Of a stretch of DNA of 64,000 bases, positions 59,421-64,000 are shown piece by piece. The stretch lies in contig NZ_KI391954.1 in NCBI RefSeq assembly GCF_000185725.2, positions 1,212,185 through 1,276,184 of the forward strand. Direction: 5' to 3'. The notes below the pieces were generated by a model that had not been told where the DNA came from, did not search any database, and saw nothing but the letters and a program-made list of their open reading frames with translations. The DNA is from Segniliparus rugosus ATCC BAA-974. GTDB lineage: Bacteria > Actinomycetota > Actinomycetes > Mycobacteriales > Mycobacteriaceae. The position numbers and the translations under genes are program-made. Positions within the stretch are counted from its first letter, which is position 1; each line of letters begins with the position of its first letter.

Positions 59421-61447
59421 CGGCTCCTGAGAACCCCGCTGCGCTGCACGACCTCGACGCGTATCTGGACACCCCAAGGGTGACCGGCCTGGCCGTGTCG
59501 CCGGACGGCTCGCGGGCGGTGCTGGTGGTCGCCCAGCTCGACGAGAAGAAGTCGAAGTTCGTCTCCGCGCTCTGGGAGACGGACCCGGCCGGGGCGCGCC
59601 GGGCGAGACGGATCGCCTTCTCGGAGCGGGGCGAGTCCGCCCCGGTGTTCGCGGCGGACGGCTCGCTCTTGTTCCTGAGCTCCCGAGGCTCGGGCGAGGG
59701 CGGCGAGGACCCGCCGGCCTCGTTATGGCTCCTGCCCGCCGAAGGCGGCGAGGCGAGCGAGGTCGCGAAGTTCCCAGGCGCGGTGACCGGCGTCTTTCCG
59801 GCGGGCGCGGCGGCGACCACGGTCGTGACCGCGCAGACCCTTTCGGGCGCGAGCGGAGCCGAATCGGACGAGCAGCTGCGCAAACTCCGCAAAGAGGGCA
59901 AAGTCTCGGCGATCCTGTACACGGGCTACCCGGTGCGGTTCTGGGACCACGACCTCGGCCCGGAGGCCCCGCGCCTCTGGCTGCTCGGCGAGGAGCCGGT
60001 GGACCTCACCCCGCCGCCGACGGGAGCCCAGGTCAGAGGCGGCGGCCTGCGGGAGACCACGGCCGATATCGCGGCGGACGGGAGCTTCCTCGTGACCTCG
60101 TTCAAGCGGCCCGAGGCTCGCGGGGCGAGCCGCGAGACGCTGGTGTGGATCGACGTCGCGTCGGGGGAGAGCCGCGTCTTGCAGGACGACCCCGAGGCGC
60201 ACCTGCTGAGCCCGAAGATCTCCCCGGACCAGACGAAAGTCGCCTTCCTGCGCGAGAGCCGCTCCACGCCGACCGAGGCGCCGGCGGTCACGTTGCACGT
60301 GCTCTCGTTGGCAGACGGCGGGCCGGCTCGCCAGCTCGCGCCGGGATGGGACCGCTGGCCGGGGGAGATCGCCTGGTCGCGGGACGGCGAGGCGTTGTTC
60401 GTCGTCGCGGACGAGGACGGCCGCGCGCCCCTGTTCCGGGTGGCCGTGGACGGCTCCGCGCCGGTGCGGGTCACCGCCGACGACTTCGCCTACGCCGCCA
60501 TCGCCCCCGTGTCGGACGGGACCGTTTTCGCGCTGCGCTCCTCGTATCTGCGCCCGCCGCACCCGGTGCGGATCGGAGCCGACGGGGCGGTGGTCGAGCT
60601 GGCTTCTCCTGCTGCCGCGCTGGAGCTGCCGGGAACCCTCGAAGAGCTTGTCGCGACCGCAGCGGACGGCACGCGGGTGCGGTCCTGGCTCGTGCTGCCC
60701 GCAGGGGCGGGCGAGGGGCGGAAAGCGCCGCTGGTCTTGTGGGTGCACGGCGGGCCGTTGTCGAGTTGGAACGCCTGGTCGTGGCGGTGGAACCCGTGGC
60801 TCTTGGCGGCGAAAGGCTACGCGCTGCTCCTGCCCGACCCCGCCCTCTCCACCGGGTACGGGCAGGCGTTCGTCCAGCGTGGCTGGGGCGACTGGGGCGG
60901 CGCGACCTACACCGACCTGATGGCCTCGGTCGACGCGGCGCTGGAGCACCCCGCCGTCGACCAGACGCGCACGGCGGCGATGGGCGGGTCCTTCGGCGGC
61001 TACATGGCCAACTGGATCGCCGGGCACACCGACCGGTTCAAGGCGATCGTCACCCACGCCTCCCTGTGGGCGTTGGACCAATTCGGGGCCACCACCGACG
61101 ACAGCTCGTACTGGACGAGGGAGATGACGCCCGAAATGGCGCTGGCGAACTCGCCGCACCTGCATGCGGAGAACATCCGCACCCCGATGCTCGTGGTCCA
61201 CGGCGACAAGGACTACCGGGTGCCAGTCGGCGAGGGGTTGCGGCTGTGGTGGGATCTGCTGTCGCGGTCCCAATTGGCGGCGGACGAGGACGGGCGGAGC
61301 CCGCACCGGTTCCTGTACTTCCCGAACGAGAACCACTGGGTGCTCGCGCCGCAAGACGCCAAGCTCTGGTACCAGGTCGTGCTCGGCTTCCTCTCCGAGC
61401 ACGTCCTCGGCGAAAAAGCCGAGCTGCCCGACGTCCTGGGGCGGTGA
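59417..61447 (+). CDS. S9 family (prolyl oligopeptidase-like) peptidase
   Basis: A 676-residue serine peptidase. Residues 1 to about 410 form a beta-propeller-like domain with repeated S-P-D-G elements (LAVSPDGSRAVLVVAQLD, ISPDQTKVAFLRES). The alpha/beta-hydrolase domain begins near LVLWVHGGPLSSWN and carries the triad: Ser in AAMGGSFGGYMANWIA, Asp in LVVHGDKDYRVPVG, His in FPNENHWVLAPQD. No signal peptide, so it is cytosolic and degrades short peptides. The start overlaps the mobA stop by 4 nt. Confidence 0.93.
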   Translation: MTAPENPAALHDLDAYLDTPRVTGLAVSPDGSRAVLVVAQLDEKKSKFVSALWETDPAGARRARRIAFSERGESAPVFAADGSLLFLSSRGSGEGGEDPPASLWLLPAEGGEASEVAKFPGAVTGVFPAGAAATTVVTAQTLSGASGAESDEQLRKLRKEGKVSAILYTGYPVRFWDHDLGPEAPRLWLLGEEPVDLTPPPTGAQVRGGGLRETTADIAADGSFLVTSFKRPEARGASRETLVWIDVASGESRVLQDDPEAHLLSPKISPDQTKVAFLRESRSTPTEAPAVTLHVLSLADGGPARQLAPGWDRWPGEIAWSRDGEALFVVADEDGRAPLFRVAVDGSAPVRVTADDFAYAAIAPVSDGTVFALRSSYLRPPHPVRIGADGAVVELASPAAALELPGTLEELVATAADGTRVRSWLVLPAGAGEGRKAPLVLWVHGGPLSSWNAWSWRWNPWLLAAKGYALLLPDPALSTGYGQAFVQRGWGDWGGATYTDLMASVDAALEHPAVDQTRTAAMGGSFGGYMANWIAGHTDRFKAIVTHASLWALDQFGATTDDSSYWTREMTPEMALANSPHLHAENIRTPMLVVHGDKDYRVPVGEGLRLWWDLLSRSQLAADEDGRSPHRFLYFPNENHWVLAPQDAKLWYQVVLGFLSEHVLGEKAELPDVLGR

Positions 61448-61459
61448 GGGCGGCCGGGG

Positions 61460-62032
61460 CTAGTTGTCCTCGGCGGGGCCCGGCGCGGCGGCGGCGGGGC
61501 TCTGCGCGCCCGGCAGGCCGAGCTGCCCGATCCCGCAGACCCTGGTGTAGTTGATCTGGTAGCCGATCACCAGCGTGCCGGTGCGGACCGCGAGCGCGGT
61601 CAGCTTGCTGTTGTCCGGACGCTGCGCGAACGGGTTCGCGTACGCCCCGACGTACTCGCTGGCCTGGCCGACCGTGTCGGAGAGCTGGCTGAGGCTCTCG
61701 CGCAGGCCGGGGTCCTGGGTGGTGTTCTCCGCGTCCTGGATGTCGCCGTTCACCTGGTTGAGCGAACCGGCGAGGTCTTGGGCCTTCTGCCCGGTCGCGC
61801 CCACGTTCTGGACCATGCCCAACAGATCGGTCTGCTGGTACTGCGCCGGGATCTGGCTCACTGTGCTGTTGAACGCGTTGAACTTGCCGACGAGGTCGTT
61901 CAGGTCCGGGCCCAGCTGCTGCAGCGAGGCGCACGCCGGGTCGGCGGGCGCGGCGGCGGCGTGCGGCGCGCCGAAAGACGCGGCCGCAGCGCACGCCGCG
62001 AACAGCGAAAGGAGTGACGACTGTTTACTCAT
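61460..62032 (-). CDS. secreted helical protein of unknown function
   Basis: A 190-residue exported protein with a clear signal peptide (MSKQSSLLSLFAACAAAASF, cleavage near AHAAAAPADP). The mature part is mostly helical and Gln/Asn/Asp-rich (LNDLVGKFNAFNSTVSQIPA, AQDLAGSLNQVNGDIQDAEN), with two cysteines (ADPACASL and TRVCGIGQ) that could pair, and a Pro/Ala tail. I do not recognise a family with confidence. It is convergent with the peptidase gene and divergent from valS. Confidence 0.6.
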   Translation of the reverse strand: MSKQSSLLSLFAACAAAASFGAPHAAAAPADPACASLQQLGPDLNDLVGKFNAFNSTVSQIPAQYQQTDLLGMVQNVGATGQKAQDLAGSLNQVNGDIQDAENTTQDPGLRESLSQLSDTVGQASEYVGAYANPFAQRPDNSKLTALAVRTGTLVIGYQINYTRVCGIGQLGLPGAQSPAAAAPGPAEDN

Positions 62033-62199
62033 GAGACTAGTGAAGCTTGTGAGTCGAGTGTTACGCGACTAGATCCCTGAGACTGTTATGCATTTGGGGC
62101 CGGACCAATACCGCGCCGTGAGGCGCGGCGGCGGGTCCGGGAAACGCCAGTTCGCGCTGCGCAAGCGCGAGCGTTCTCTGCCTCCGGCGCGGCTGCGAG

Positions 62200-62205
62200 T
62201 AGAAT
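62200..62205 (+). promoter_or_regulatory. -10 hexamer of a leaderless valS promoter
   Basis: TAGAAT is followed by exactly 6 nt and the GTG start of valS. No Shine-Dalgarno sequence is present. A 7-bp GC hairpin (CCGCGCC/GGCGCGG) lies near 62110-62130, upstream of the promoter. Confidence 0.6.
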
Positions 62206-62211
62206 TCCCCG

Positions 62212-64000
62212 GTGCCCAACCCCGAGACCACCAACGAGACGTTGCCGCCCGGCTGGGAGCCGTCGGCGCATGAGGACGAGATCTACCGGCGCTGGCAGGA
62301 CTCCGGCCTCTTCACCGCCGACCCGGCGAGCGAGAAGCCGAAGTTCTCCATCGTCGTCCCTCCGCCGAACGTCACCGGCAACCTGCACGTCGGCCACGCG
62401 ATGGAGCACGCGGTCATGGACGCGATCTGCCGGCGCAAGCGCATGCAGGGCTACGAAGTGCTCTACCTGCCCGGTTTCGACCACGCCTCCATCGCGACCC
62501 AGGCGGCCATCGACAAGCAGCTCGCCGAAGAGGGCACCAGCCGCCACGAGCTGGGCCGCGAGGCGTTCTTAGAGCGGGCCTTCGCGTGGAAGGAGCAGGT
62601 CCGGGGCAACATCTCCGGGCAGATGCGCCGCCTGGGCGACTCGGTGGACTGGAGCCGGGAGCGCTTCACGATGGACGAGGGCATGGTCAAGGCCGTGCGG
62701 ACCGTCTTCAAGCAGCTCTTCGACGCGGGCCTGATCTACCAGGCCGAGCGGCTGGTCAACTGGTCGCCCAAGCAGCGCACCGTGATCTCCGACGCGGAGG
62801 TGATCCACAAGGAGGTGGACGGCGAGCTCGTCTCGCTGCGCTACGGCTCCCTCAAGGACGACGAACCGCATATCGTCGTCGCGACCACCCGGGTGGAGAC
62901 CATGCTGGGCGACGTCGCCGTCGCGGTGCACCCGGACGACGAGCGCTACCGCCACCTGGTCGGCACGACCCTGCCGCACCCGCTGGTCGAGCGCGAGCTG
63001 CGCATCGTCGCGGACGCGCACGTGGACCCGGAGTTCGGCACCGGCGCGGTGAAGATCACCCCGGCGCACGACCCGAACGACTTCGAGCTCGCCCAGCGCC
63101 ACGGCCTGGCGATGCTCACGGTCATGGACGAGGACGGCAAGATCGCGGGCACCGGCACCCGGTTCGACGGGATGGACCGTTTCGAGGCCCGCAAGGCCGT
63201 CCGGCTGGAGCTGGCGGACCAAGGGCGCGTGGTCGCCGAGGTCCGGCCCTACAAGCACAGCGTCGGGCACTCCGAGCGCGGCGGGGAGCCGGTGGAGCCC
63301 CGGCTGTCGCTGCAGTGGTTCCTGAAGGTCGAGCCGCTCGCGAAGGCGGCGGGCGAGCAGGTGCGCTCCGGGGCCATGCCGATCGCGCCGGAAGGGCTCG
63401 TCCCCCGGTGGTTCGAGTGGACCGACAACATGCGCGACTGGTGCGTCTCGCGCCAACTGTGGTGGGGGCACCGGATCCCGGTCTGGTACGGGCCCGAGGG
63501 CGAAGTCCGGTGCTTCGGGCCCGGCGAGGAGATCCCCGACGGCTGGCGGCAAGAGGAGGACGTGCTCGACACCTGGTTCTCCTCCGGCCTGTGGGCGTTC
63601 GCGACCCTCGGCTGGCCGGAGAAGACTCCGGAGCTGGAAGCCTTCTACCCGGTGAGCGTGCTGGTCACCGGGTACGACATCCTCTTCTTCTGGGCCGTGC
63701 GGATGGCGATGTTCGGCGGCTGGGTGGGCCAAACCGGCCAGTCGGCGACTGCGACGTCAGCACAGGGCTTGGCCCAGGCCCCGTTCCGCGAGCTGTGGTT
63801 CCACGGCCTGGTGCGGGACGAGAAGGGCCAGAAGATGAGCAAGTCCAAGGGGAACGTCATCAACCCCTTGGACTGGCTCGACCGGTTCGGCGCGGACGCG
63901 ACCCGGTTCGCCCTCCTGCGCGCCGTCGCGCCCGGCGCGGACGTGCCGATGGGGGAGTCCAACGCCATCGCGGCCCGCAACTTCGTCACCAAGCTCTTCA
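62212..64000 (+). CDS. valS: valyl-tRNA synthetase (3' end outside the window)
   Basis: The first 596 codons of a class Ia synthetase that charges tRNA-Val. The HIGH motif is in [20 protein letters not shown], the editing (CP1) domain includes [19 protein letters not shown] and [20 protein letters not shown], and the KMSKS loop is in [13 protein letters not shown]. The segment [12 protein letters not shown] and [14 protein letters not shown] are also typical. The gene continues past base 64000. A short insert ([18 protein letters not shown]) sits before the KMSKS region. GTG at 62212 is set by TAGAAT 6 nt upstream and by the usual N-terminus. Confidence 0.97.
   Translation, partial: MPNPETTNETLPPGWEPSAHEDEIYRRWQDSGLFTADPASEKPKFSIVVPPPNVTGNLHVGHAMEHAVMDAICRRKRMQGYEVLYLPGFDHASIATQAAIDKQLAEEGTSRHELGREAFLERAFAWKEQVRGNISGQMRRLGDSVDWSRERFTMDEGMVKAVRTVFKQLFDAGLIYQAERLVNWSPKQRTVISDAEVIHKEVDGELVSLRYGSLKDDEPHIVVATTRVETMLGDVAVAVHPDDERYRHLVGTTLPHPLVERELRIVADAHVDPEFGTGAVKITPAHDPNDFELAQRHGLAMLTVMDEDGKIAGTGTRFDGMDRFEARKAVRLELADQGRVVAEVRPYKHSVGHSERGGEPVEPRLSLQWFLKVEPLAKAAGEQVRSGAMPIAPEGLVPRWFEWTDNMRDWCVSRQLWWGHRIPVWYGPEGEVRCFGPGEEIPDGWRQEEDVLDTWFSSGLWAFATLGWPEKTPELEAFYPVSVLVTGYDILFFWAVRMAMFGGWVGQTGQSATATSAQGLAQAPFRELWFHGLVRDEKGQKMSKSKGNVINPLDWLDRFGADATRFALLRAVAPGADVPMGESNAIAARNFVTKLF

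Noticed and set aside
62095..62211. Possible T-box riboswitch upstream of valS (ACCGCG next to a GC hairpin)
   Set aside because: The full T-box sequence TGGNACCGCG is not present, no specifier stem is visible, and the TAGAAT promoter lies downstream of the hairpin, so the hairpin would not be in the valS mRNA.

Overview
The window is GC-rich, densely packed actinobacterial DNA with no rRNA, tRNA, CRISPR array or insertion sequence that I can see. The gene content and order point to the Mycobacteriales: a malate synthase G / CNNM-CBS pair / gnd / M56 peptidase / BlaI / thioesterase / urease / ndh block in the same order as the Rv1837c-Rv1854c region of Mycobacterium tuberculosis, plus RbpA, F420-type nitroreductase, DUF4333, DUF3558-like and DUF4189 proteins and WXG100 proteins. 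Segniliparus is my guess for the genus, but the sequence alone does not prove it.

Layout. 1-3.3 kb: pdxS, a coupled DUF2071/DUF4241 pair, a methyltransferase. 3.6-6.9 kb: a type VII secretion toxin cassette (two WXG100 proteins, a CpnT-like TNT toxin, a probable immunity protein, a YbaB-like protein). 7.1-13.6 kb: translation genes infC-rpmI-rplT-tsnR-pheS-pheT with a divergent DUF1844 gene. 13.6-18.9 kb: a quinone oxidoreductase, phosphoglycerate mutase, DUF427, then a family 2A encapsulin shell gene overlapping its cysteine desulfurase cargo gene. 18.9-24.2 kb: esterase, lipoprotein phosphodiesterase, a lipoprotein and glcB. 24.3-30.0 kb: CNNM-CBS transporter-like proteins flanking a tiny membrane protein, gnd, and the M56/BlaI pair.

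30.0-43.5 kb is the most unusual part. A consensus promoter with an embedded IdeR-type iron box drives a short, strongly terminated transcript with no protein gene. Its position beside blaI matches the iron-responsive sRNA MrsI (ncRv11846) of mycobacteria. A flavin monooxygenase/SDR pair lies between it and the thioesterase. The urease genes are broken up: ureA is separated from ureBC by an ABC exporter pair with its own IdeR-like box, an SDR gene with its own palindromic promoter separates ureC from ureF, and ureG/ureD are absent where M. tuberculosis has them.

43.5-64 kb: ndh, nitrite reductase nirBD (nirB carries a one-base frameshift in the siroheme motif), a Pro-rich DUF4333 protein, a 5'-3' exonuclease-like protein, an amidohydrolase, lnt and ppm1 as separate overlapping genes, rbpA, a nitroreductase, two Pro-rich Cys-containing membrane paralogues, a GlxA regulator divergent from a cysteine hydrolase/DJ-1 pair, mobA, an S9 peptidase, a secreted helical protein, and valS running off the end.

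Two patterns recur. Many start codons have no Shine-Dalgarno sequence but sit 6-7 nt after a TANNNT hexamer, as expected for leaderless mRNAs; I used this to choose several starts. Near-identical copies of gene 3' ends lie directly downstream of three genes (encapsulin, cysteine desulfurase, gnd).
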